Source of the DNA: Candidatus Beckwithbacteria bacterium
GTDB taxonomy: Bacteria; Patescibacteriota; Microgenomatia; UBA1400; UBA1449
Assembly: GCA_012798485.1 (NCBI GenBank)
Contig: JAAZND010000116.1
Span: forward strand, 1-12,103
Length of the DNA stretch: 12,103 nucleotides
Direction: 5' to 3'
This document shows positions 1 through 7,341 of the stretch, piece after piece. The notes below the pieces were generated by a model. It did no database searches, had not been told where the DNA came from, and saw nothing but the letters and a program-made list of their open reading frames with translations. A program made the translations under genes and the position numbers. The stretch's first letter is position 1; every line of letters starts with the position of its first letter.

Positions 1-327
1 AAGAAAGAACTGCTAAGTTTGCAGAAAAGGTTATTGTATTAAATTATTAAAAATAAATCCGATTAACAAAAGAATTATTGAACAATTAGTGGGTTCATCG
101 GGATCTGTTGGGGCAAATTATTGTGAAGCCAATGAGGCTGAAAGTAAAAAAGATTTTATTCATAAAATTAGCATTGCTAAGAAAGAAATTAAAGAAACTA
201 AACATTGGTTAAGATTATTAGCTAAATCAAATCCAGAAATTAAATTGGAAATAGAAAATTATGGATTGAAGCTCAAGAATTGTTATTAATTTTTTCAAAA
301 TCTATAAATACAAGTAGAGGAAAATAG
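1..327 (+). pseudogene. 23S rRNA-intervening-sequence-type four-helix-bundle protein, two frameshifts, 5' end outside window
   Basis: This is the remnant of a small four-helix-bundle protein of the 23S rRNA IVP family, whose fold is also that of the Avd protein of diversity-generating retroelements. The family signature is spread over three frames. ERTAKFAEKVIVLNY is read from position 3 and ends in a stop at 48-50. INPINKRIIEQL, then SVGANYCEANEAESKKDF and KETKHWLRLL, are read in the next frame up to about 262. WIEAQELLLIFSKSIN is read from 262 to the stop at 325-327. Each switch equals the loss of one base, near 44-50 and near 255-262, both in short A/T runs. Restoring one base at each site gives a continuous, family-like protein lacking only its first residues. 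An open frame from a GTG at 89 to 289 exists but starts inside the conserved core, so it is not a credible gene. No rRNA is visible nearby. It is either a decayed gene or a sequence carrying two indel errors. Family identity is fairly secure; its function is not known. Confidence 0.8.
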
Positions 328-372
328 TTTTAATATTGATTGAATATTGAATGTTAATTATTGTTTATTAAT

Positions 373-1266
373 ATGCTTCTTTCAATAATTATTGTCAGCT
401 ATAATACTAAAAAACTTTTAGAAGACTGTTTGCAGTCTTTATTTGGGTTTAATCAAAGTAGAGATTTTGAAGTAATTGTAGTTGATAATGCTTCTAATGA
501 TGAAAGTATTGAAATGTTGAAGAAAAAATTTAAACAAGTGAAAATTATTGAAAATAAACAAAATTTAGGTTTTGGAAAAGCTAATAATCTTGGAGTTTGC
601 CAAGCTGCAGGACGATATGTTTTACTTTTAAATTCTGACACAAGATTTAAAGATGGAGTAATTGATAAAATCATAAACGAAAGATTACATCATCAATCTT
701 TAAAAAATAAAGTTTTAGGCATTAAGCTTATAAATGAAAATGGAACTATTCAACCTTCGGTTGGTTTTTTTCCTAACTTTACAAGAATTTTAATGCAAAT
801 GTTTTTTCTTGACGATCTACCTTTAGTTAAAAACTTTTATAGACCTTATCAACAAAATAATTTAGCTTTTTATCAAACTAAACAAAAACCAGATTGGGTG
901 ACAGGAGCTTTTTTTCTTATTTCAAAAGATAATTTTAATAAAGTCCAAGGTTTTGATGAGCATATTTTTATGTATGGAGAGGAAGTAGATTTATGCTTTC
1001 GTTTGCAAAAAGTAAAAGTCGAAGTAGAATTTAATCCTGCTTGGGAAATTTATCATTTAAAAGGTAAATCATCTCAGGATGGATTTGAGGCTGCAGTTTT
1101 GGGAGAATATAAAGGATTAGTGACTTTTTATGAGAAACATTATTCTGGTAAAATGAATTATCTAAAATTTATTTTGAAAATTGGAGCATTAATAAGAATT
1201 TTACTTTTTAGCTTTTTAAATAAAGAAAAAGCTAAAGTTTACCAGAAGGCTTGGAAGATTATTTAA
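373..1266 (+). CDS. Glycosyltransferase family 2 (rhamnosyltransferase-like)
   Basis: Predicted cytoplasmic GT-A fold inverting transferase that moves a sugar from a nucleotide donor onto the lipid-linked glycan. Counting from the ATG at 373 (297 aa), the visible motifs are the first strand SIIIVSYN (residues 4-11), VVDNAS (36-41), NLGFGKANN (64-72), the metal/nucleotide-binding LLLNSD (84-89, the DxD-like site), and GAFFLI followed by GFDEHIFMYGEEVDLCFRL with the acidic GEEVD at 202-206. These match WbbL/RfbF-type rhamnosyl transferases, but donor specificity cannot be read from sequence. The C-terminus (about 265-285) is hydrophobic and basic and may bind the membrane. The start at 373 is chosen over a TTG at 361 because the family begins a few residues before SIIIVSYN. 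No clear ribosome binding site is visible. It is the first gene of the polysaccharide block and resembles the second GT2 at 5702-6571. Confidence 0.9.
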   Translation: MLLSIIIVSYNTKKLLEDCLQSLFGFNQSRDFEVIVVDNASNDESIEMLKKKFKQVKIIENKQNLGFGKANNLGVCQAAGRYVLLLNSDTRFKDGVIDKIINERLHHQSLKNKVLGIKLINENGTIQPSVGFFPNFTRILMQMFFLDDLPLVKNFYRPYQQNNLAFYQTKQKPDWVTGAFFLISKDNFNKVQGFDEHIFMYGEEVDLCFRLQKVKVEVEFNPAWEIYHLKGKSSQDGFEAAVLGEYKGLVTFYEKHYSGKMNYLKFILKIGALIRILLFSFLNKEKAKVYQKAWKII

Positions 1267-1303
1267 TTATTTATGTGAATAGAAATTTATTTATTATTTT
1301 TAT

Positions 1304-1329
1304 AGATTCCCGCTTTCGCAGGAATGACA
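1304..1329. repeat. REP-like palindrome, CCCGC type
   Basis: A short inverted repeat pairs ATTCC (1306-1310) with GGAAT (1321-1325). An inner GC/GC pairing (1312-1313 with 1318-1319) closes a 4-base loop, with one C/A mismatch (1311/1320). The outer bases TAGAT and ATGACA also bound the palindrome at 4427-4500, so the two look like members of one element class. It is GC-rich against a very AT-rich background. It ends 10-14 bases before the ATG of the polymerase gene at 1340 and fills much of the 73-base gap after the first GT2. The stem is not followed by a T-run, so it is a poor terminator candidate. Confidence 0.75.
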
Positions 1330-1339
1330 AAAATGTTTT

Positions 1340-2956
1340 ATGCAAATCAAAAAAATTTTAAAATTTATTGATAATAATCTTTTATTTGGTTTATGTTTAT
1401 TTTTACTGGCTTTTATCCCTTTGTATCCTAAATGGCCACTTTTTGACATTCTTGAAGGATATAATGTCAGAATTAGACTTGAAGATTTTTTGGTTTTACT
1501 GACTTTTATTATATGGTTTGTTTATGTTTTGAGAGATAAAATTAATCTTAAAAAGATTCCTCTTTTGAAACCGATTTTGCTTTATATCATTGTTGGTTTT
1601 GTTTCAATTTTATCAGCTCTTTTTATTACTAAAACCGTCTTTTTTGACACCTATCAAATTCTAAAAGTATTTTTACATTGGTTTAGAAGAATAGAATATT
1701 TCTCCCTTTTCTTTGTTTATTTCAGTGCTATTTATGATAAGAAGCAAATTAAAGCTTATCTCGCCATTTTGGTAACGACGATTATCGGGGTGACTACTTA
1801 TGGTTTTGGGCAAAAATATCTTTATTGGCCGGCTTACTCAACCATGAATAGAGAGTTTTCTAAAGGCATTAAACTTTATCTTTCAGAACACGCTCGGGTT
1901 TTGTCCACCTTTGCTGGACATTATGATTTAGCGGCTTTTGTGATGATGACCTTGATCTTTTTACTGGTTTTGCTATTTATGACCAAGAATAAATGGCTAA
2001 AATTTTTCTTAGGGATAATTACTTTTTTAGAATACTGGATTTTAATTTTGACTTCCTCTCGTACTTCTTTTTTAGCTTATCTTGGTGCTTTGACAATTGT
2101 TTTCTTTTTACTTGCTTTGAAAAAATCCTGGAAATGGGCGATTCCTCGTTATTTCTTAGTTTTTTTTATCTCCATGATTATTATGTTAAGCCTTGGAGAC
2201 TTGTCTGACCGTTTTGCTCAAGTGATTCATGTGGAAGATTTTAAAAATAATTTTCACAGAGCTTTAAATAATCTGATACCAAAACCTGAAAACGGAATTG
2301 CCATAGATGATATTTCAGAAGCTTCCAATGTTATTGCTATGTCTGATGTGCCTCCAAGTACAATTAAGCCTAAATTACCTGCAGATGTCACTTATGCTCC
2401 ACCAATTGAGATTCCTATTTTAGCGTCAGAAAGTAGTGAAGCTACAGCAGCTAGTGGTGCAGCCTATACTTACACTCCTAGAACTTTTTCTAATTTTGCG
2501 CAAAAATATGGACTTTCTCTTGGGATTCGTTTTGATGTGTTGTGGGTTAATGCCTTGAATGCTTTTATGTATAATCCAGTGCTTGGTACTGGCTATTCCA
2601 CTTTGGTCAAAGCTACAGTAAATGAACGTACTACTGCTGAATCAACAGATAATGATTATCTGCGGGCTTTGGGAGAAACCGGGATTTTGGGTTTGGCAGC
2701 TTTTCTCTTTATTTTTTATGTTATTTTAAAATTGTTGTATCAAGCTTTTAAAAAGACTTCGAATGAATTTTATTATTCTTTGTTTGCAATTGGGATTGCC
2801 ATGACTTTAGGACTTTTAATAAATGCCACTTTAATTGACGTTTTTGAAGCTTCCAAAGTAGCTTACTTTTTCTGGTCAATGATTGGGTTTTTCTTAGCTT
2901 TAGTGTTTTTAGTTGAGAGAGAAGATAAGAAAAAAGAGAGCAAAATCAAAAAATAA
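1340..2956 (+). CDS. O-antigen ligase/polymerase (Wzy-like) membrane protein
   Basis: A 538-aa integral membrane protein with about twelve hydrophobic segments (roughly 14-30, 49-65, 76-96, 119-131, 139-155, 196-214, 222-238, 243-262, 269-286, 448-468, 479-497, 507-526). The Wzy_C/O-antigen-ligase signature appears as ILTSSRTSFLAYLGA (236-250), and NPVLGTGYS (412-420) is followed by TDNDYLRALGETGILGL (436-452), the usual end of the large extracytoplasmic loop. It would polymerise lipid-linked repeat units or transfer the finished glycan outside the membrane; the two activities cannot be separated by sequence. Because CPR bacteria are thought to lack LPS, a ligase would need another acceptor. 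The loop (about 289-442) includes a Ser/Thr/Ala/Pro-rich stretch at about 328-382 that looks unstructured. The next gene starts 3 bases after the stop, implying co-transcription. The start at 1340 gives a short basic N-terminus before the first membrane helix. Confidence 0.85.
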   Translation: MQIKKILKFIDNNLLFGLCLFLLAFIPLYPKWPLFDILEGYNVRIRLEDFLVLLTFIIWFVYVLRDKINLKKIPLLKPILLYIIVGFVSILSALFITKTVFFDTYQILKVFLHWFRRIEYFSLFFVYFSAIYDKKQIKAYLAILVTTIIGVTTYGFGQKYLYWPAYSTMNREFSKGIKLYLSEHARVLSTFAGHYDLAAFVMMTLIFLLVLLFMTKNKWLKFFLGIITFLEYWILILTSSRTSFLAYLGALTIVFFLLALKKSWKWAIPRYFLVFFISMIIMLSLGDLSDRFAQVIHVEDFKNNFHRALNNLIPKPENGIAIDDISEASNVIAMSDVPPSTIKPKLPADVTYAPPIEIPILASESSEATAASGAAYTYTPRTFSNFAQKYGLSLGIRFDVLWVNALNAFMYNPVLGTGYSTLVKATVNERTTAESTDNDYLRALGETGILGLAAFLFIFYVILKLLYQAFKKTSNEFYYSLFAIGIAMTLGLLINATLIDVFEASKVAYFFWSMIGFFLALVFLVEREDKKKESKIKK

Positions 2957-2959
2957 TTT

Positions 2960-4411
2960 ATGAAATTTAAGCGGGAAATTTTATTTTTATCTTTAATTGT
3001 TTTATTGGCTTTGGTTTTACGTTTGTATCGTATTACTAATCCGGTTGGTGATTGGCATGCTTTTCGTCAGGCTGATACTGCTTCAGTGACTTTACAATAT
3101 GTCAAAAATGGCATTGATCTTCTTAAACCTACTTATCTAGATTTATCCAATATTCAGTCTGGGCAAGATAATTTGATGGGTTATCGTATGGTGGAATTTC
3201 CTTTGATCAATGTCTTAATTGCACAAATTATTTTATTTTTCCCAATTTTGCAGTCTATTGATGGCTTGGTTTTGCTAAGCCGTTTGTTTGCTATATTTTT
3301 TTCTTTGGGGACATTAGTTAGTCTTTATTTTTTAACTAAAGAATTATCTGGCAAAAAAGTGGCTTTGCTGACTGCTTTTAGTTTTGCCGTTTTGCCTTAT
3401 TCAATCTATTACTCAAGAGTAATTTTGCCTGAACCTTATTTTTTGTTTTTTAGTACTTTTTCTATTTTGCAATTTCTATTTTATCTTAAGACCAAAAAAC
3501 TCAGCCATTATTTATTATCTTTAACTATTTTAGCTTTGGCTTTTTTATTAAAACCTTTTGTTGGATTTCTGGTACCGGTATATTTTGTCTCAATTTATTT
3601 TTACCAAAAAGATTTTTATAAAGACTGGAAAATTTATCTATTCCCTGTGTTGGCGCTAGCGCCGCTGTTATGGTGGAGACAATGGATTTTACAGTTTCCG
3701 ACAGGAATTCCAGCTTCAGATTGGCTTTTGAATGGGAATAAGATAAGACTACGACCGGCTTGGTTTCGCTGGTTGTTTTATGAAAGGTTAATTAAATTAT
3801 TTTTGGGTTTTTCTGGCACTATTTTTATTCTAGCCAATTTGACCAAATTTAAGAAAGACTTTTGGATTTATTTGTCTTGGTGGTTGGGGATTTTGCTTTA
3901 CTTTATCGTAGTTGCAACTGGAAATGTGCAACACGACTATTATCAGAATTTGGCTTTACCGATTCTTTCCATTTCTTTAGGACGAGGAATTTATTATTTT
4001 TATGAAAAAGCAAAAAGCAGTTTGAAAGACCAAAAAATAGCGGCTATTTTATTGACAATTTTGCTTTTTGGCTCTGCTTGGTATTTATCTTGGGAGCAAG
4101 TAAAAGGTTATTTTAATGTTAATCATTGGGAATATGTTAAAGCTGGGAAAAAAGCCAATGAACTTTTGCCAGTTGACGCTAAAGTGATTGCTCCGGCCAT
4201 GGGCGATACGCAATTTCTTTTTCAAACTCAAAGACAAGGTTGGCCCATAGGTTATGAAATTAGTAAAAAAATTGCCAATGGGGCTCAATTTTACATCTCT
4301 ACTTCTAATGATGATGAAAGAAAAATGCTTTTACAGTATTGCAAACTTTTTTATGAACAACCTGAATTTATGATTATAGATTTAAGGAATTGTACTGATT
4401 TAAAAGATTAG
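2960..4411 (+). CDS. Glycosyltransferase family 39 (ArnT/PMT-like) membrane protein
   Basis: A 483-aa GT-C fold protein, predicted to transfer a sugar from a polyprenyl-phosphate donor to a glycan or protein on the outer side of the membrane. The first helix (about 6-22) is followed by RLYRITNP and DWHAFRQADTAS (31-42), the conserved first-loop signature of this family whose acidic residue (D31) is the likely catalytic or metal site. EFPLINVLIA (79-88) and YYSRVILPEPYFLFF (150-164), with its conserved Glu, also match. About ten further hydrophobic segments follow, ending near nucleotide 4090. A soluble C-terminal part of about 100 residues comes after the last helix. The ATG lies 3 bases after the polymerase stop, so the two are probably translationally linked. 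The acceptor is unknown. Pairing with a polymerase fits late decoration of the polysaccharide. Confidence 0.82.
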   Translation: MKFKREILFLSLIVLLALVLRLYRITNPVGDWHAFRQADTASVTLQYVKNGIDLLKPTYLDLSNIQSGQDNLMGYRMVEFPLINVLIAQIILFFPILQSIDGLVLLSRLFAIFFSLGTLVSLYFLTKELSGKKVALLTAFSFAVLPYSIYYSRVILPEPYFLFFSTFSILQFLFYLKTKKLSHYLLSLTILALAFLLKPFVGFLVPVYFVSIYFYQKDFYKDWKIYLFPVLALAPLLWWRQWILQFPTGIPASDWLLNGNKIRLRPAWFRWLFYERLIKLFLGFSGTIFILANLTKFKKDFWIYLSWWLGILLYFIVVATGNVQHDYYQNLALPILSISLGRGIYYFYEKAKSSLKDQKIAAILLTILLFGSAWYLSWEQVKGYFNVNHWEYVKAGKKANELLPVDAKVIAPAMGDTQFLFQTQRQGWPIGYEISKKIANGAQFYISTSNDDERKMLLQYCKLFYEQPEFMIIDLRNCTDLKD

Positions 4412-4426
4412 TAATTAACTATAAAC

Positions 4427-4500
4427 TGTCATCCTGAACTTGTTTCAGCATCTTTTCGAATAATTGTTTTTATAGATCCTGAAACAAGTTCAGGATGACA
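4427..4500. repeat. REP-like palindrome with perfect 22-bp arms
   Basis: The left arm (4427-4448) is the exact reverse complement of the right arm (4479-4500). After one mismatch (4449/4478) another four pairs form (4450-4453 with 4474-4477), leaving a loop of about 20 bases. The arm begins TGTCATCCTGAACTTG, a palindrome type I recall as dispersed in many unrelated bacterial genomes, Rickettsia among them. It fills most of the gap between the GT39 gene and the next GT4 gene and ends only 6 bases before that gene's ATG (4507). The right arm carries AGGA (4492-4495), 11 bases before the ATG, so the element may supply a weak ribosome binding site. No T-run follows. Confidence 0.9.
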
Positions 4501-4506
4501 TATTTT

Positions 4507-5700
4507 ATGAAAATATTGATGCTGACACCATATTTACCATATCCCCTGCTTTCTGGTGGGCAAATTCGCACTTACAATCTGCTTAAAAATCTTAAAGATA
4601 AACATGAAATTACTTTGTATTCTTTGATTAAAAATGATGAAGAAAAAAAATATATTCCAGAGCTTAAAAAGTTTTGTAAAAAAGTGGTTTTACTTAAACG
4701 CACCAAAAATCCATGGAATTTACGTAATATTTTCTTGGCTGCTTTTACCACTTATCCTTTTTTAGTAACACGTAATTTACCTTTTTCTGGAAAAAAACAA
4801 ATTGAAGAGGAGTTGCAAAAAGAAAAATTTGATCTTATCCACGCCGAAACTTTTTATATGATGCCTAATATTCCTCAACCACAAATCCCGGTTTTGTTAG
4901 TTGAACAGACAATTGAATATCTGGGTTATCAAAGTTATGCTAAGGAAACAAGTTTTTGGCCTATTAAACCCTTGCTTTATTATGATATTGCTAAAATTAA
5001 ATATTGGGAGCAGTATTTTTGGAAGACAGCAGACAGATTAGTAGCTATGTCTGAGGAAGACAAAAGTTTTATTAAAAATGAAATTGGCAATATTTCTGAG
5101 ATTGATGTGGTAGCTAATGGTGTTGATATGGATTTTTTTGAAAAAACTAAAAAAGAACAACCAAAAGATCCGACTGTTTTATTTGTTGGTACTTTTAAAT
5201 GGCTGCCAAATGTGGATGCCGTCACTTTTTTAGTCGAAAAGATTTGGCCTCTTATTATTGCCAAATTGCCAAAAGCTAAACTGCATATTGTTGGTTTTTC
5301 ACCTAATAAAAAAATTTTAAGCTTTGAAAAGATTTCTTCAATTACTGTTTCGGGAGGAGTTAAAGATATTAGGCAAGCCTATGGCAGTGCTCATGTTTTA
5401 TTGGCGCCTGTACGCAGTGGCAAAGGAACCCGTTACAAGGTTCTGGAAGCGATGGCCACAGGTTTACCGGTAGTCGGAACATCATTAAGTGTGGAAGGTT
5501 TAGGCATTATTAAAGGGCAGCATGCTTTAGTTTCGGATACAGCTGAAGGTTTAGCAAAAAAAACTTTAGAAATTTTACAGGAGCAAAAGTTGCAAAAAAA
5601 ATTGGCAGAAAATGGAAAGAGATTAGTCGAAAAGAAATATGAATGGAGTGTGATTTCCGGAGAACTTGATCGAATTTATCAAAAATTAGGGAGAAAATAA
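4507..5700 (+). CDS. Glycosyltransferase family 4
   Basis: Predicted cytoplasmic GT-B fold retaining transferase of 397 aa. The N-terminal domain opens with MKILMLTPYLPYPLLSGGQI (the GG loop at 17-18) and RTYNLLKNL, typical of this branch. The C-terminal domain begins with VLFVGTFKWLPNVDAV (about 224-239), and the nucleotide-sugar site is SGKGTRYKVLEAMATGLPVV (about 304-323). The first Glu of the usual EX7E pair is a Lys here; this also holds for the related sugar transferases associated with PEP-CTERM/exosortase glycan loci, so it is not evidence of loss of function. The ATG at 4507 is preferred to the in-frame ATG at 4495 because 4495 lies inside the palindromic repeat and the family start matches 4507. 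The next gene begins 1 base after the stop. Donor and acceptor are unknown. Confidence 0.9.
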   Translation: MKILMLTPYLPYPLLSGGQIRTYNLLKNLKDKHEITLYSLIKNDEEKKYIPELKKFCKKVVLLKRTKNPWNLRNIFLAAFTTYPFLVTRNLPFSGKKQIEEELQKEKFDLIHAETFYMMPNIPQPQIPVLLVEQTIEYLGYQSYAKETSFWPIKPLLYYDIAKIKYWEQYFWKTADRLVAMSEEDKSFIKNEIGNISEIDVVANGVDMDFFEKTKKEQPKDPTVLFVGTFKWLPNVDAVTFLVEKIWPLIIAKLPKAKLHIVGFSPNKKILSFEKISSITVSGGVKDIRQAYGSAHVLLAPVRSGKGTRYKVLEAMATGLPVVGTSLSVEGLGIIKGQHALVSDTAEGLAKKTLEILQEQKLQKKLAENGKRLVEKKYEWSVISGELDRIYQKLGRK

Positions 5701-5701
5701 T

Positions 5702-6571
5702 ATGGATTTATCAATTATTATTTTAAACTATAAAACGCGAGAAATTACTTTGGATTGCCTCAAATCAATTTTTGCCTCAGATTTAGGAAACTATCAAATT
5801 GAAGTAATTTTAGTTGATAATGCTTCCTTAGATGGCTCAGTTGAGACTTTTGCTAAAATCAAAATTCCTAAAAATATTAGCTTTGAAATTATTGAAAATC
5901 AAAAAAACTTAGGTTTTGCTGGAGGTAATAATGTTGGTCTTAAAAAAGCTCGAGGAGCATATTTATTGCTTTTAAACTCTGATGTACTCTTGCAAAAAGA
6001 AACCTTGAAAAAACAATTAGAATTTATGCAAAATTATGTTCAGTATCATGCTTCGACTTGCAAGCTTTTGCTTAAAAATGGAAAGATAGATCCGGCTTGT
6101 CATCGAGGTTTTCCTACACCATGGAATAGTTTTGCTTATTTTTCTCGCTTAGAAAAAATTTTCCCAGATAATAAATTTTTTGGTGGTTATCATCAAGGCT
6201 TTAGAAATTTAAAAGAAATCCATACAGTTGATGCTATTTCTGGAGCTTTTTTTATGATCAAAAAAGAAGCTTTGGATAAACTTGGATTTTTAGATGAAGC
6301 TTTTTTTATGTATGGAGAAGATCTGGATTGGTGTTTGAGACTAAAAAATCTTGGTTTAAAAATCGGTTTTTATCCTCAAAATCAGGCTTTGCATCTCAAA
6401 GGCTTTTCTGGCAGAGAAAAGCAAGATAAAAAGATTAAACAGAAAAGTGACCTTTATTTTTGGCAGGCAATGAAAATTTTTTACCAAAAACATTATGAAA
6501 AACAATACTCAAGTTTTTTGAACTTTTTGATTTACCAAATTCTCAATTATAAAATTAAACAGTTTAGCTAA
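5702..6571 (+). CDS. Glycosyltransferase family 2 (rhamnosyltransferase-like), second copy
   Basis: A GT-A fold transferase of 289 aa, predicted to add a sugar to the growing lipid-linked glycan in the cytoplasm. Motifs in order are LSIIILNYKT (3-12), VILVDNASLDGS (35-46), NLGFAGGNNVGL (69-80), LLLLNSD (88-94, the DxD-like site), then SGAFFMIKKEAL, and FFMYGEDLDWCLRL with acidic GEDLD at 205-209. It shares its whole motif plan with the GT2 at 373-1266, but the spacing and many residues differ, so the two are distant paralogues that probably make different linkages. The ATG is 1 base past the previous stop, and a GGGAGA at about 5690-5695, inside the end of the upstream gene, is one of the few plausible Shine-Dalgarno sites in the window. 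Donor sugar not determinable. Confidence 0.9.
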   Translation: MDLSIIILNYKTREITLDCLKSIFASDLGNYQIEVILVDNASLDGSVETFAKIKIPKNISFEIIENQKNLGFAGGNNVGLKKARGAYLLLLNSDVLLQKETLKKQLEFMQNYVQYHASTCKLLLKNGKIDPACHRGFPTPWNSFAYFSRLEKIFPDNKFFGGYHQGFRNLKEIHTVDAISGAFFMIKKEALDKLGFLDEAFFMYGEDLDWCLRLKNLGLKIGFYPQNQALHLKGFSGREKQDKKIKQKSDLYFWQAMKIFYQKHYEKQYSSFLNFLIYQILNYKIKQFS

Positions 6572-6581
6572 TGAGTTGCGA

Positions 6582-6597
6582 TTAATTAGCTAATTAA
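6582..6597. repeat. 16-bp perfect palindrome before the MtfB-like gene
   Basis: TTAATTAG (6582-6589) is directly followed by its reverse complement CTAATTAA (6590-6597), ending 2 bases before the TTG start at 6600. It could be a two-fold symmetric protein-binding site. It has no loop and no GC content to speak of, so chance in AT-rich DNA is a real alternative. Confidence 0.3.
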
Positions 6598-7150
6598 AAT
6601 TGAAAAATATTGGTATTGATTGCCGTTTTTGGGGAATAAAACACGCCGGTCTTGGCCGCTATACCCGAGAGTTAGTTTTATCGATTTTAAGACAAAATCA
6701 GGATTTTGCTTTTACACTTTTTTTTCAAAAAGGTGATTTTGGGCAAGACCAAAAACTACTTAAAAACCATAGAATTGTAGAAGTAGAAATTCCTCACTAC
6801 TCACTTAAAGAACAATTATTTTTTGGACAAATTGTTGATCGTCAAAAATTAAACTTCGTTCATTTTATGCATTTTAACGTACCGATGTTTTTACAAACTC
6901 CATTTGTTGTTACCATTCACGATCTTATTAAACACTTTTTTAAAGGTAAGCCGGTGACTACGCGTAGTTTACCAATTTATTGGCTTAAATATGGAGGTTA
7001 TCGTTTGATTATTGGCAAAGCAATTAAAAATGCAAAAGAAATTATTGTGCCTTCATATTTTACTAAAGATCAGATTACGCTTGAGTATCCAGAAGTTTTA
7101 GATGAAAAAATTCATGTGATTTATGAGGGGGTTTCATCTCCTTATGATTT

Positions 7151-7171
7151 AAACTCAAAACTCAAAACCTA
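7151..7171 (+). repeat. Tandem heptamer repeat at the frameshift
   Basis: Three consecutive 7-base units, AAACTCA (7151-7157), AAACTCA (7158-7164) and AAACCTA (7165-7171), are followed by a partial AAACAG. Because 7 is not a multiple of 3, unit number sets the reading frame. With the present number the MtfB-like gene stops at 7170-7172. Deleting the two identical units joins the two halves in frame (reading DLNLKQILNKY), and adding one unit also does so (reading DLNSKLKTQNLKQILN). This can be verified by hand from the sequence. Confidence 0.85.
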
Positions 7172-7294
7172 AAACAGATTTTAAATAAATATAAGATTGA
7201 TTCTTCATATTTTGTTTATACTGGTTCGGCATATCCATCAAAAGATTTACCAACACTTTTGCAGGCTTTAAAAAACTTAAATCAAAATCCCTCT

Positions 7295-7341
7295 GTCGAA
7301 TTTTCTAAAGAAAATTCGACTTCTCCCTTTAAAAAGGGAGA
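7295..7341. repeat. Double-hairpin palindromic element inside the MtfB-like gene
   Basis: Two perfect hairpins stand side by side. The first is an 11-bp stem (7295-7305 with 7310-7320, loop TAAA). The second is a 9-bp stem TCTCCCTTT/AAAGGGAGA (7322-7330 with 7333-7341, 2-base loop). Flanking AATCCCTC (about 7287-7294) and GGGAGATT (7336-7343) are roughly inverted to each other, suggesting the element is a little longer, about 7287-7344. It is read in frame as about 17 polar residues (VEFSKENSTSPFKKGDS) between two conserved GT-B segments that normally adjoin, which points to an insertion. Confidence 0.8.

Noticed and set aside
89..289. Open frame starting with GTG, 66 codons
   Set aside because: It begins inside the conserved core of the four-helix-bundle family and ends out of frame with the family C-terminus; it is the middle piece of a frameshifted gene, not a separate gene.
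336..364. Possible promoter TTGATT, 17 bases, TATTGT before the first GT2 gene
   Set aside because: Each box matches the consensus at only about four of six positions and such matches are frequent by chance in DNA this AT-rich.
1324..1371. 15-codon ORF (ATG 1324 to TGA) overlapping the polymerase start
   Set aside because: Starts within the palindrome, has no recognisable product, and is short enough to be chance.
1990..2210. 71-codon + frame within the polymerase gene
   Set aside because: Phe/Leu-rich shadow of a T-rich membrane-protein gene; the other frame carries the family motifs.
7154..7172. Programmed -1 ribosomal frameshift instead of a mutation
   Set aside because: No X XXY YYZ slippery heptamer in the correct phase was seen before the stop at 7170-7172; the tandem 7-base repeat explains the shift more simply. 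Not fully excluded.
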